Assembly: GCA_017654935.2 (NCBI GenBank)
Contig: CM065690.1
Coordinates: 28,450,799-28,514,798 of the forward strand
Reading direction: 5' to 3'
Length of the DNA stretch: 64,000 bases
DNA from: Phymorhynchus buccinoides
Taxonomy: Eukaryota; Mollusca; Gastropoda; Neogastropoda; Raphitomidae
Shown here in pieces: positions 23,534-33,499 of this stretch. Within the stretch, counting starts at the first letter, position 1. Each line of letters begins with the position of its first letter. Below the pieces are notes generated by a model, which saw nothing but the letters and a program-made list of their open reading frames with translations, searched no databases and was not told the origin of the DNA. Made by a program: the position numbers and the translations under genes.

Positions 23534-24033
23534 NNNNNNNNNNNNNNNNNNNNNNNNNNNNNNNNNNNNNNNNNNNNNNNNNNNNNNNNNNNNNNNNNNN
23601 NNNNNNNNNNNNNNNNNNNNNNNNNNNNNNNNNNNNNNNNNNNNNNNNNNNNNNNNNNNNNNNNNNNNNNNNNNNNNNNNNNNNNNNNNNNNNNNNNNNN
23701 NNNNNNNNNNNNNNNNNNNNNNNNNNNNNNNNNNNNNNNNNNNNNNNNNNNNNNNNNNNNNNNNNNNNNNNNNNNNNNNNNNNNNNNNNNNNNNNNNNNN
23801 NNNNNNNNNNNNNNNNNNNNNNNNNNNNNNNNNNNNNNNNNNNNNNNNNNNNNNNNNNNNNNNNNNNNNNNNNNNNNNNNNNNNNNNNNNNNNNNNNNNN
23901 NNNNNNNNNNNNNNNNNNNNNNNNNNNNNNNNNNNNNNNNNNNNNNNNNNNNNNNNNNNNNNNNNNNNNNNNNNNNNNNNNNNNNNNNNNNNNNNNNNNN
24001 NNNNNNNNNNNNNNNNNNNNNNNNNNNNNNNNN
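23534..24033. other. Scaffold gap of exactly 500 N
   Basis: A run of 500 N. A round 500 is a conventional placeholder between scaffolded contigs, so the real distance, and even the adjacency of the two sides, is unproven. The left contig ends inside a 101-bp minisatellite, a typical place for an assembly to break. Open frames that read through the N run are meaningless. Confidence 0.98.
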
Positions 24034-24561
24034 GCACCACACTGAATGGCCATGTTCAAGTTAGTAACACCAGACTGAATCCAGCAAATGTTTTCTTAGT
24101 TTCTTTCTTAGATAGTTTCTTTCTTCCAACTACAATTTTACACACTTTCTATTGTCAGACTTAGCAAGTGTGTGGTGGTGGGTGGGGGTGGGGGTGTGGG
24201 TATGTGTGCGCATGGGTGTTGCTGGTAAGTGGAATCACATCTAGGCCAAACAAAAAAATAGGTGTGGTTACGGTAACATGGCCAGAAAAAATGGGGTAGG
24301 TAGTAGGGTAGGCCCTAACTTTTTGTTTGTTTTGTTTTTTAGATCACTGAGTGGTGTTGAAAAGTCCAGTTCGAAAGGTTCAGCTAAACCACCTCGGCAA
24401 ATGATAAAGTTTTCCTTTCCTACATTTGGATGAATGTCCCAGAAAACATCCACGAGCGTGCAAGATGCTTTGAAAGTGCTAATCACCCTCGTATTTTCAG
24501 AAATATAAGCGCATGGCTCCATCAGAGCTGATTCTAAGATTTTGAAAAAGTGGGGGCGTGT

Positions 24562-24621
24562 CCCCCCCCCCCCCCCCCCCCCCCCCCCACCCCCCCCCCC
24601 CCCGCCCCCCCCCCCCCCCCC
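24562..24621. repeat. C homopolymer tract
   Basis: About 60 bp nearly all C with one A and one G. It truncates the hAT-like frame. Its exact length is probably unreliable in the assembly. Confidence 0.95.
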
Positions 24622-24639
24622 GAATGAAAAAAAAGGGGG

Positions 24640-24873
24640 GCAGGCGGTCGATTCAATCTTCGCTAGCCATGGCCACTTCTTCAGCCACTCGTCTTGGAAC
24701 CGGTGTTCCCTTGCACTAGTGCCGTTATCTTCGGGCTGCTTCTCCGAGACTGTTGATGCAGTAGCTGTTTCTGCAACATCTTCTGCACACTCGTTTGGCA
24801 GAGGATTTCTTTTTTTTTTTTTACTTTGCCGCCACAAAAATCGAAAGTCGAAGAGCGTCGTTGTCCGCTTCAT
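24640..24873 (-). pseudogene. Truncated N-terminus of a hAT-transposase-like protein
   Basis: Starts at 24873 with MKRTTTLFDFRFLWRQSKKKK. It contains a low-complexity acidic Thr/Ser segment, then FQDEWLKKWPWLAKIES. A short basic start plus an FQxxWLKxxPWL motif is characteristic of the BED/TTF-type hAT-derived proteins (KIAA1586/ZNF862/C17orf113-like). The zinc-finger Cys residues that should follow are lost: the frame runs into a poly-C tract (poly-Gly in this frame) at 24562-24621. No catalytic domain remains. Confidence 0.5.
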
Positions 24874-25394
24874 TTTGAAGAAAATTCAACATGGCAGGTA
24901 GGACTCTCGCAACTTCTTGTCGGTAAAAAGATATGAAGGCGATTGGTTGATTTACACTAAATTTGTAAAGGAACCAATGAAATGTCGAGAAATCATACAT
25001 TCCTGCTCGATGCTTTCGGTTTGAGTAGACAGATTTAGCAGATGACGAAGGAATTCCCGCAGCGATCGGTAAAAAGTGCAGGCAGTTCAGCAAATATGCG
25101 GGTGTCGGCCCGCGTTTAGACCCGATTATTGCGGGAAGGAACAGATTTGGGGGGGATTGCACCAATCCCGCACCCTAGAAAAAGTAGAATCAGCTCTGCT
25201 CCATTGAAATGGCAAATGACGCCATTTTGCAATGACACATGGACATTCAGCACGTTAGAGTTATGTCCACTGATGGGCATTCCCCGATTGAACTTACAGG
25301 GTTTTGTGGGGTTTTTTTTTTTTGGGGGGGAGGCCAAAAAAATATCCTAGGGTCGGCCCGCCAAAATAGGGTAGGTCGGGATACTGTAACCACC

Positions 25395-25425
<31 letters not shown>

Positions 25426-25620
25426 CCTTATATGGCGTTGCCATCTTGTTTCATCTTTCTCTCTCTCCTCAATTATTTCACATTTCTACTTGCATATATA
25501 TAGCACCCCCCATCAATAATTTGATGATGTTGACGCTTAGTATGTAGGGGGTTTCCAAATAAAACAGTTTACTTGATCTAGGCTGTTCCACTCCCAGGTG
25601 CTTCTGAGAGAGCCGAGAGA

Positions 25621-25621
<1 letters not shown>

Positions 25622-25709
<88 letters not shown>

Positions 25710-25716
25710 TGTGTGT
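25622..25716. repeat. GA then GT microsatellite
   Basis: (GA)n to 25698, then (GT)n to 25716. Confidence 0.95.
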
Positions 25717-26049
25717 TTTGTTTGAACTCTCTGTTTGTCGATCTGTGGGTGCACGTCTCAGACCTGTTTACCCCAAATTTTCACTGTCAGTAATCCCTAG
25801 CTTTGAAAACAGTAATTTCACTATTATTTTCAGGCATCTGTCCGTAATATTGCTGTCCGAGAAATCCTTTCACCAGAATTTTTCGCTGCCGTCAAACCTT
25901 TTGTTGAACGGGGGAGCGTACATGCATGCTGCAACTTCGACTGCCCGTGTTGCACTCGTACACAAACTACACATAACAGTACAGACCTAATCTTCGCCAT
26001 AACGGACCTACTAAATACTGGATTCGACACAACGACAGAACACAACACA

Positions 26050-27168
26050 AAACATGACTAAGTAATGCACTGGCAGTGCATTTTCAGTCACAGTTTACAC
26101 ACATGAATCTTTTCCCGCGCATACAACTCGGCTGACAAAATGGCGCAGCGCACACCGCAGATACAAAATCACAGCAAACGCTAATGCGCCAGCTGCTTTC
26201 ATTTATCTGATTTTGTGAGTTGTTTGCATTCAGCAAGTGTTTCAGTGCACACACTAACGCACATTTATCAGTTTGATAACGAAAAGGAGCTGCTTTTCAA
26301 CTTCTTTTTTGGTAAAGTGAGACCATTCACTGACTTCCAACTTATGGAGTGAGACCAATCACCTAGTTTTAAATGGCTCCAACCCACCTGCGTGCGCATC
26401 TCGACCATTCCAACGGAAGTGTCGCCATCTTAGTCCTTATTTGTGTGTAAACAAAGTGAAAATGTTATCTAAATGTGTAAAGAAAACATCTAGATGTTAT
26501 AAATACAGTTTAGATAAGTTTCGAATTGGAACAGCCAAATACGCAGCATCGATCTGGCATTTTTCAAAAAAAGGTAACAACTAAGATGGCGGTCTCCCAT
26601 AATATGGCACTCCTTGTGGCCGGATATGACGACACGTGGGTACCAGCCATTGGAAGTTGACTTCGCATTTACGCGTGCACAGAGTTCGTAAAGATCGACA
26701 CGATCGCGACTGTTTCAGTTCAAACTTTGATCATAAACTGCTCAATAATGACATGTGCATGAAAGTGGTGAAATTTAGTGGTCAGATCATGATATCGCTG
26801 ATTAAATTCTTTAATTTCGGCATGAGAACGGTTCGTTTTTACTGATATTGATGATGTCTACACGCACAGGCTGGAGTTGACAACCAGCCTAAAATACGGA
26901 AGGGGAAATATTCACAAATTAGCTGCAATCATTGTTTAGCTGCAGGGGTCAAAGCGAGTACGGCTCAAACGCCATGCCTTCTTTTGATTTCTTCTTACTC
27001 TTCTTTTCGCAATGCAGATTTTGTTGTTGCTTATCGTAATAGCGTAATCGAGGTCTCAAAACATAATAATTACGGACAAATCCGGAGTGAAAACAGGTCT
27101 GATGTCTGTATGATGTATCTGTGGGTGTGTCTGTGTTTGACTCTGACTCTGACTCTGAGGGTGCACAC
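26050..27168. other. No gene seen
   Basis: Non-repetitive, mixed composition. It contains an inverted pair around 26420-26600 (CGCCATCTTAGT and ACTAAGATGGCG) and a short (TCTGAC)n run near 27140. Small open frames lack splice or start support. Confidence 0.6.
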
Positions 27169-27421
27169 TGTCGCATGAAAATAGGTAGCTCGTAAAAATA
27201 AAAAGCTCGCTACCTATGACAGTGTATATTTGCGACATTGACTGATTGAGCATGAACCACAAATTTCACTTTTTTCTAGGGTTAGGGTTAGGGTTAGACT
27301 TAGAGTTAGTTAAATGGTTAAACTTAAAGTACAGAAAAAGTGAAATTTGTGGTTGTCGCAAATACAGACTCTCATAGTAGCGAGCTTTTTATTTTTACGA
27401 GCTACCTTTTTTCATGCGACA
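27169..27421. mobile_element. MITE with telomere-like repeats in its loop
   Basis: Terminal inverted repeats TGTCGCATGAAAA and TTTTCATGCGACA. Long arms include GTAGCTCGTAAAAATAAAAA and CAAATTTCACTTTTT with their reverse complements. The loop contains TAGGG followed by two more TTAGGG units (27277-27297). No ORF. Confidence 0.75.
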
Positions 27422-28159
27422 CACACGACTCCATTCACACAACGAAACCCACACAACCACAAGGCCGACCTGGTAAAAGGCCGAGTTGACTGGCATTCTT
27501 CGCTTTGACATCCTCCGACAGCATTTGCCAGTTTGCTATGGAAGAGTAATGTATCATACATTGTATGCAACAATAAGTGCCTGATAATGACTACACGTGA
27601 TAGATTGAGATATTTACAGGGAATAGGCAATAACTCTACTACTAGTACTAGACAAGATTCCTGTTCCACAGCCAGCGCCATGTTCGCTCCAGCCGACGCA
27701 TGGTTTCATTCACCGGTCAGGCCAAGACCGAAGACGTGACATGTTTTTTTCTGACAGACGACTCAATTCACAGAAACGTAGGCCTACGCTTGTGCAAGGA
27801 CAAATTCAGAACTATTTCAAGCTTCTTATAAACAAGATCAAGGAAATATACGTACCTTTAAAGATGATTAATACCGTTGTCTTCTTTTCTGATGCACACA
27901 CGCTCCTTGGTTGTAAACAATGGCGCTGCTGAAGTCACGTGGTGCACGGGGTTTCCAATTTCTGAAACACGGAAATAAGTAGGCTCGATTAACCAACTAC
28001 CCGGGCATTGTCGACAGACGCGGATATTGGCGGAGGACATGGAGAAGAGAGCTCTACGTGCTCGATGCCATTTTTGGTTCTTTTATCCTACCTGCCCTTA
28101 ATTACTGAGTGATGCCTAAACTGATATCAGACTTGCTACTCTAGGTCTTTTTTCCCCTG

Positions 28160-28396
28160 CCATGAGTTATTCAATTCAATGAGGCTTTATACCGAAAATT
28201 ATCTGCCCCTGTCTCGCGACCTGAATGCGAACGCCACCTACTTAAGATTATCGCCCTTGCTGTCAGGAACTAGTGATTATCTGCTCCTAACATCTCACCA
28301 GGGGGCATCGGCAGTTCGGCCCTAAAATTATCGCCCTTTCGTCTCGGTAAGGAGTAGTATAACGCCTCATTGAAAGGCCTTAGTATTCAATAATGA
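28160..28396. mobile_element. Foldback MITE, diverged
   Basis: The left arm (GAGTTATTCAATTCAATGAG, GCTTTATA) pairs with the right arm (TATAACGCCTCATTGAAAGG, AGTATTCAATAATGACTAG). Inside are ACCAGGGGGCA and AAAATTATCGCCC, similar to motifs in the arms of the 14109 element, so the two may be related. Confidence 0.5.
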
Positions 28397-28429
28397 CTAG
28401 AAATGGTCCAAACCCGGCCAGACCAAATC

Positions 28430-29235
28430 ATAACAAGGTCAAGGAGCTTCAAAATGTCCCCCACTGCATTCCTTGAGTGATGACAAACAAGAATAATTAT
28501 ACATGGCTGTATCAGTGTGCAACAAATGGTTTTCTTTGTTACAGCCTTGAGGTCAAATGTCAAGGTCTTCCTTTCTTCTGTATAATGATATACCAACCAC
28601 AGTGACTGCTGACTATTCTGACGCTGTCAAGGTCAATAGGCTTGAAATGTTAGCCACTATTTTTTTTATGTTGTGCTGATCAAGAATATAATATTACAAG
28701 GTTATGTAGGTGTACGGCCAATGGTGTTCAAAATATAGCCACTGCAAAACGAGATAGTTCAAAAATCAAGGTCAATGTCATGAATGTTAACAATACTTTG
28801 CATAGCAAATTATCTTGACCCAGTCTACAAACCTGTCAAATGTGAAGCCTATAAGTATAACTGCCAAAATGTGAAATATATATAGTGGCTAAAACAAATT
28901 CAGTTTTCAAAGTCAAACTTCAAGGTCACGGTCAGCATGGTATTTATTTTTACAGTACCATAATAGCAACGTGATACACCACCACACAAAATTTGAAGTG
29001 ATTCTTTTAACTTGTTCATGAGATACAGCTCAGACATGAAATATATAGCACAAAGAAGAAAAGGTCCGTTTTCATGGCCAAATTCAAGGTCAAGGTCAAC
29101 AGGTCATGATTAGCAAAAGGAACCTTCCTCCTTAAGATGCCTACCCCTCTACGAAATTTGATTAAAATCCCCTGCCCAGTAGTTGGTGGGGGGAAATCTG
29201 AAGGACAGACAGACAGACAGACCCGTCTTTCCGGG
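28430..29235 (+). repeat. Dispersed repeat carrying five TCAAGGTCA sites
   Basis: A weakly periodic region with TCAAGGTCA at 28627-28635, 28766-28774, 28920-28928, 29084-29092 and 29090-29098 (the last two overlap), all on the plus strand. Near matches occur at 28432-28441, 28548-28554 and 28559-28567. It ends in GACAGACAGACAGAC. No ORF. TCAAGGTCA is the extended half-site bound by ERR and FTZ-F1/SF-1 nuclear receptors (established knowledge); use as an enhancer is speculation. Confidence 0.6.
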
Positions 29236-29245
29236 TACTGACAAT

Positions 29246-29588
29246 AGGAATTGTTCGGAAATAATTAAGGGGAGTAATTTCATGGTGTGTGGGAGTGATC
29301 TTGCCTAATTCAATCGGTCAAACAGGGGAAGTCACTCTACCATCAGCTCTCGTAGCCTATCGACTCGTGTGTTTGAGCAGACATACAGCGCTTAGAACAC
29401 CGTGCGTCATTCTAAAAAAAATATGTTATTTATATTTTTACGTCACATTTTGCAAGTTTTATCAGTTTGTGGCCACTGGCCTTCCCTACTTTTTCTAAAT
29501 AAATCGTTTGCAAGTCGCTGACTCGCATCCTGCGGTTTCAAGCTTCGACGCCATTGTTGCATTGTTGCTATGGCATTTGACCGAGTAA
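29246..29588 (+). repeat. Dispersed repeat, family B, truncated by a tRNA-like SINE
   Basis: Begins GGAATTGTTCGGAAATAATT and runs to TGGCATTTGACCGAGTAATG, then is replaced by the SINE at 29590. A 55-bp fragment of the same family's far end is at 41092-41146. Confidence 0.72.
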
Positions 29589-29589
29589 T

Positions 29590-29760
29590 GGAGTGTAGAG
29601 TGGCACAGTGGTAGCGCGTTCGCTTCGTGTCAAGTAAACCCGACTTCGAACCTGGGTACAGGGGATTTTTCCTCTCACTTTGCACTAGACCTTGCAGTCT
29701 GAACGTCAGGTCAGGTCAGGTCAGATCTTCAGGGCAGCCAGGCCTCGCGGCCTCTTGATG
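29590..29760 (+). mobile_element. tRNA-derived SINE candidate
   Basis: A-box-like TGGCACAGTGG (29601-29611) and B-box-like ACTTCGAACCT (29643-29653), spaced as in tRNA promoters. They are followed by a GTCAGGTCAGGTCAGGTCAG run and a non-tRNA body. No proper acceptor stem can be folded, so I call a SINE head and not a tRNA gene. Confidence 0.5.
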
Positions 29761-29909
29761 TGCCCTATCTTTTGACTGTGTTATAATGTGAACTTTTCGT
29801 TCAATTTTGACACGAAAAGTACACCATAGGCCTAAACCTGGTTGGGGTGAATCAGTGACTAAGGCGGAATAAGTGGTTATTCCATTTCAGGTGGTAATAT
29901 GTAAAATTC

Positions 29910-30183
29910 GACCAATGAGAAACATAAGTAGATCCTTTTTCTGATCAACCAATCAGAAAAACAGGAAGTCTGGCTTGATGATTAATTTCATTATTAAATT
30001 AACTTAATTGCAGCAAATAATAATTGAATATACGTTGGAATGTTCTCTTTATGTTGTTGATCAGGAACTAGACGAAAATGGTAGTTTAATTTTGACTATA
30101 AGGTGTTAAAGTTTACATGTGTTGGAGAATTGACCAATAGATAATCAGGTCATTTAAAGTCTTTGTTGGGTATGCTATATAAG
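29910..30183 (+). promoter_or_regulatory. CCAAT/TATA promoter candidate
   Basis: TATATAAG at 30176-30183, with CCAAT at 30134-30138 and further CCAAT boxes near 29912 and 29948. The spacing from CCAAT to TATA is about 40 bp. A GC-richer leader follows, with a possible donor (CGTAAGC) at 30572. The next large frame downstream is the LINE ORF1 at 31622. The link between them is inference, since no convincing acceptor was seen. Confidence 0.4.
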
Positions 30184-30189
30184 TTGTAG

Positions 30190-31580
30190 CCCTAGGCCAA
30201 ATCAATTTTCCTCATACACACTTCGACCACCGAGCAGAGAGGGTCGCTTTGAGAGACTTATGCAGAGGACGAATTTTCAACTCTAATCTCTTCATCACAG
30301 TACGGCGGTCGTCTGAGCAGAAGAGTGGACACTTCAACATCTTTGGACCCCTTCTGCCAGCACCGCCGCACGACAACGATAGCTTTTCCCAGCATGACGT
30401 AGCATTCCATGCGGCTGTCCAACGCTGGATCACCAATTCGTTGAGCTTGCTCCGAACCTAGGTCTCTGAGGAGGATCAGGACCACTTTCTTCGAGGACTG
30501 TCTTCCACCTCTGCCTCCACCAACGACGTCTTTTCCTGTCACCTCTTCACGTCGTTGGATTTGATTCTGTCGTAAGCATAAATAGGGCACTAAGGTTTTG
30601 TTTTTTTCATTTGTTTTAGCAGTTCGATGTCTTATTCGTCTGCCTAGTTGCTAGGGTTTGTAGGACGTGCCACAAAAGTGGTATCCCTGGGAGGACTGCG
30701 CTGGCCACCCGAGCCCTTGCACAGCAGCTCTCCCAGGTAGTAGGGACTAGGACTCTAGCTAGCTAGCTTTTCACTGATTTTTACATTTACCTCTTTCCTC
30801 ACTATCTTTTTTTTCGACTTTCAAGTCGTTCTTGCCGGTCTGTCTGAGCCCCCCACTCGTAGGCTTTTTGCCGGTGGGTACGGTCTTCATAGAATAGTTT
30901 CTGTAGGGTAGTTCCATCTTCTTTAGGTTGTTTTGTTTTTGCCAGCCTCCTAAATTGTTGGAGGAGCTTGTGTGCAAGCCTAACAACTAAAATAGCTCAG
31001 AGTAGGTCTTTATAAAACTCTAGGGAATAGGAACTTCTGTCTTAAAAATATCGACCTTTCCTCCTCAAAAGAAACAATGATAATATAAAGTAAAGATTTG
31101 ATTAAAGAAAGTAAAGACTTGATAAAACAAATAATAACTAAACAAACTACTAAGAATTTGATTAAAGAAAGTAAAGACTTGATAAAATAAATAATAAATA
31201 ACAAACTACTAAGTATAAAGATATCTAAAATAACAAAAACCAAAATTAAAATAAATTGTAAAGATTTGAAATAAACACCTAGCTGACTAAATTAACTTGA
31301 CATTTAAAATCGTATTTAATCTAATAGACTTGTAGGTAATATTGAGCCCCTGGGTGTTCTATTGCCTTGATTGATGGTTGGGCTAATGACCTAAAGAGAT
31401 ATTTTCATTATATGTAAGTAAAATTGTAAATTAGATTGATTGCTCTGTTGGCCATCCTCGGACCATTGTTTTGGTGTTCCGAGGACGACTTTTTGAATTT
31501 GATTATAACTGGAACAAGTACTGTGACACTAGTCAGGCTAACACATACAAACATTTGGTTGGTTCTCGCTGGGGCCAAAT
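30190..31580. other. Putative leader and AT-rich stretch before the LINE ORF1
   Basis: 30190-30600 is GC-richer and follows the TATA box. 30600-31580 is AT-rich with a ~58-bp tandem pair near 31090-31205 (GATTAAAGAAAGTAAAGACT). No convincing ORF. A hairpin CCTCGGA/TCCGAGG lies at about 31456-31485. Confidence 0.5.
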
Positions 31581-31621
31581 CGTTTTGATTGGTTCCTGCG
31601 GGAAAACAACAGACAGCCATT

Positions 31622-33499
31622 ATGGCGAGTACAGATATAGAAGAACTTCTAAATTTGTCAGATACAAGCTCTGAAGATTCGATCTTCAGTGTCAACAGGG
31701 TCTTTCACACTGCTCCCATTCCAAAGGAGGACGTCAGTGTGAGTGTCTTTGACACCCCAAATAAAAAAAGAAAAAAAAGAAAGTCACGAAAATCATCCAA
31801 AGAAGAGGATAGCGAAAGCCTCAACTCAGAGGAAAAACAACCTCAAAAGAAGAATAAAGAAGATCTTGGGTCGATGGAGGACATGGGAGGCTCAGCCCCC
31901 CTAACTCCCAAAACGGTTATCTTTGATCATATAACTCAAGAAGGAGAGAATGTCTCCAAAGAAAAACCAGAAAGGACTCCTGAAAAGACAGAGTCCACAG
32001 GATCCGACATAAACCTCAGTAAAGAAGAAACAGAGGACGAGGGGGACTTCGTACAAGTCCAAAGCCGACGAAGACGACCCCCCTCTCACCTCTCAAACCA
32101 AGTTCCTCCAGTATTTCTGGAACACCCAGTGATCCTGGAGGATCTGTGCACTGGCACAGTCACCTTCAGGTCACTGGGTCCAACAACTAACCTCAAACTA
32201 TTTCATAATAGTGTGGGGGACGTTCTCAGTCAGAGGCCTCTTTCTGGGAATAGATGGCTGATTGGTTGCATCTCAGCCAAACAACAAAATAAATTGGCAA
32301 AAATGACAAATATAGCATCCATTAACATCAAATGCACAGTACCTGAGGCAAACACTGAAGGGGTGGTGAAGCCCATTCCCTTTGAAGAAAACCTGGATGA
32401 TCTTCTTAAATACATACCAGATGCCAAATCAATAATCAGACTAAAAAACAGAGATAGCACGGAATCCCGAGCTATAAAAATCATCTTCCGGAAACCCATT
32501 TTGCCTGCGCTGGTCAGGATCGATGCCCAGGAGTTTCCTGTGGCCCCATACGTCGCCCCAGTGCGTCGGTGCCGCAGATGTGCACGCTATGGGCACGGTC
32601 CTGGTCAGTGCAGAGCCAAAACAGAAATTTGCACCAGGTGCTCCACACCCGGCCACTCTTCAGAAGACTGTACTCATAAGCCTAAATGCATCAACTGTGG
32701 CGGCGATCATTCAGCTGCCTATCAAGGTTGCCCTCAGTACCAGTTGAGACTGAGGGCAAACAGAATTAGGGGTGGGGCCTTCCTGCCCTACAGTGAAGCT
32801 ATTAGAAGAGCTAAACAAGACATACAAACGGAAAAAGAACAACAAGAAAATAAACCAAAATCAGACCCTCCTATTGTGGATCACTCTTGGAGAACCCATA
32901 CCTTACCAAACCACAAACCCTACATTTCATACGCAGACAAACTGAAAGAACACAAACAAAACCCTACAAAAGAAAACACAGACCCTGTGCTCTCAACTCT
33001 GGAAGAACACACTGTGGAAGAACTCTCTTCCCCCATAAAACTGAAAAAAAGGATCAGGAAAAAATCTCATAAAAAACATTCAGAACGAATAACAGAAGAG
33101 AAAGTTGAACAAATGATCTCTAAACAACTGGAAAAAATGACTGCGACAATAATGACGACAATAACCAAACACATTGACAACACACTGACAAAACAAACTC
33201 ACTCAACAACTACCTCACAACTCGTAAATCTCAACATCCCAAAAGAAGAGAACAAATCACTAACAGAATCATTCATATCCCGTATTCTACGAAGTCTGGC
33301 ACAAGCCAGAACCACAAATCAACCGAAAACTTTAATTGAGGATCTTTCCTCCTTAATCAACGATTCTGAAGGTACCCCCATCGATCCCAGGAATGCTATC
33401 AATATTATGCACCTTGCAGAAATTGCCTGTGGCACCTCCCCAGTGCCTCAGGGTACAAGGCATAGACTGGGGTCGACGAAAGCCAAACTTAAAGCTTAA
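31622..33499 (+). CDS. Intact LINE ORF1 (gag-like, three CCHC zinc knuckles), 625 aa
   Basis: Uninterrupted ATG to TAA. The ATG at 31622 (ATTATGGCG) starts MASTDIEELLN; an earlier in-frame ATG at 31589 is less likely. The N-terminal 150 residues are charged and Lys/Glu/Ser-rich. A middle region (about 165-310) has an RRM-like alternating pattern. Zinc knuckles follow at 317-330 (CRRCARYGHGPGQC), 337-350 and 356-370 (ending in a Cys-Pro-Gln-Tyr). The C-terminal part has a Lys/Glu/Met coiled-coil-like stretch. This is the ORF1 layout of jockey/CR1/I-type non-LTR retrotransposons, which bind element RNA. No endonuclease or reverse transcriptase follows, only AT-rich non-coding DNA. It is therefore an ORF1-only remnant, or an ORF1 kept for another reason. 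Confidence 0.85.
   Translation: MASTDIEELLNLSDTSSEDSIFSVNRVFHTAPIPKEDVSVSVFDTPNKKRKKRKSRKSSKEEDSESLNSEEKQPQKKNKEDLGSMEDMGGSAPLTPKTVIFDHITQEGENVSKEKPERTPEKTESTGSDINLSKEETEDEGDFVQVQSRRRRPPSHLSNQVPPVFLEHPVILEDLCTGTVTFRSLGPTTNLKLFHNSVGDVLSQRPLSGNRWLIGCISAKQQNKLAKMTNIASINIKCTVPEANTEGVVKPIPFEENLDDLLKYIPDAKSIIRLKNRDSTESRAIKIIFRKPILPALVRIDAQEFPVAPYVAPVRRCRRCARYGHGPGQCRAKTEICTRCSTPGHSSEDCTHKPKCINCGGDHSAAYQGCPQYQLRLRANRIRGGAFLPYSEAIRRAKQDIQTEKEQQENKPKSDPPIVDHSWRTHTLPNHKPYISYADKLKEHKQNPTKENTDPVLSTLEEHTVEELSSPIKLKKRIRKKSHKKHSERITEEKVEQMISKQLEKMTATIMTTITKHIDNTLTKQTHSTTTSQLVNLNIPKEENKSLTESFISRILRSLAQARTTNQPKTLIEDLSSLINDSEGTPIDPRNAINIMHLAEIACGTSPVPQGTRHRLGSTKAKLKA

Larger units (their letters stand above)
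24256..25410. mobile_element. Non-autonomous DNA element with inverted ends and a hAT-like N-terminal ORF
   Basis: The left end (GGTGTGGTTACGGTAACATG) and the reverse of the right end (GGTGGTTACAGTATCCCGAC) are similar. Subterminal pieces around 24510-24535 and 25185-25200 (GAGCTGATTCTA) also pair in inverted orientation. In between lie poly-C and poly-G tracts and a minus-strand hAT-like open frame. Exact ends and target duplication could not be fixed because the right side runs into a G tract. Confidence 0.45.

Noticed and set aside
23291..24059. Open frames spanning the N run
   Set aside because: They exist only because N codons do not read as stops.
24542..24901. Poly-Pro frame on the plus strand
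   Set aside because: Encoded by the C homopolymer. It overlaps the hAT-like frame on the other strand.
29590..29665. tRNA gene
   Set aside because: A and B boxes are present, but the acceptor stem and anticodon arm cannot be folded properly, and a SINE-like body follows.
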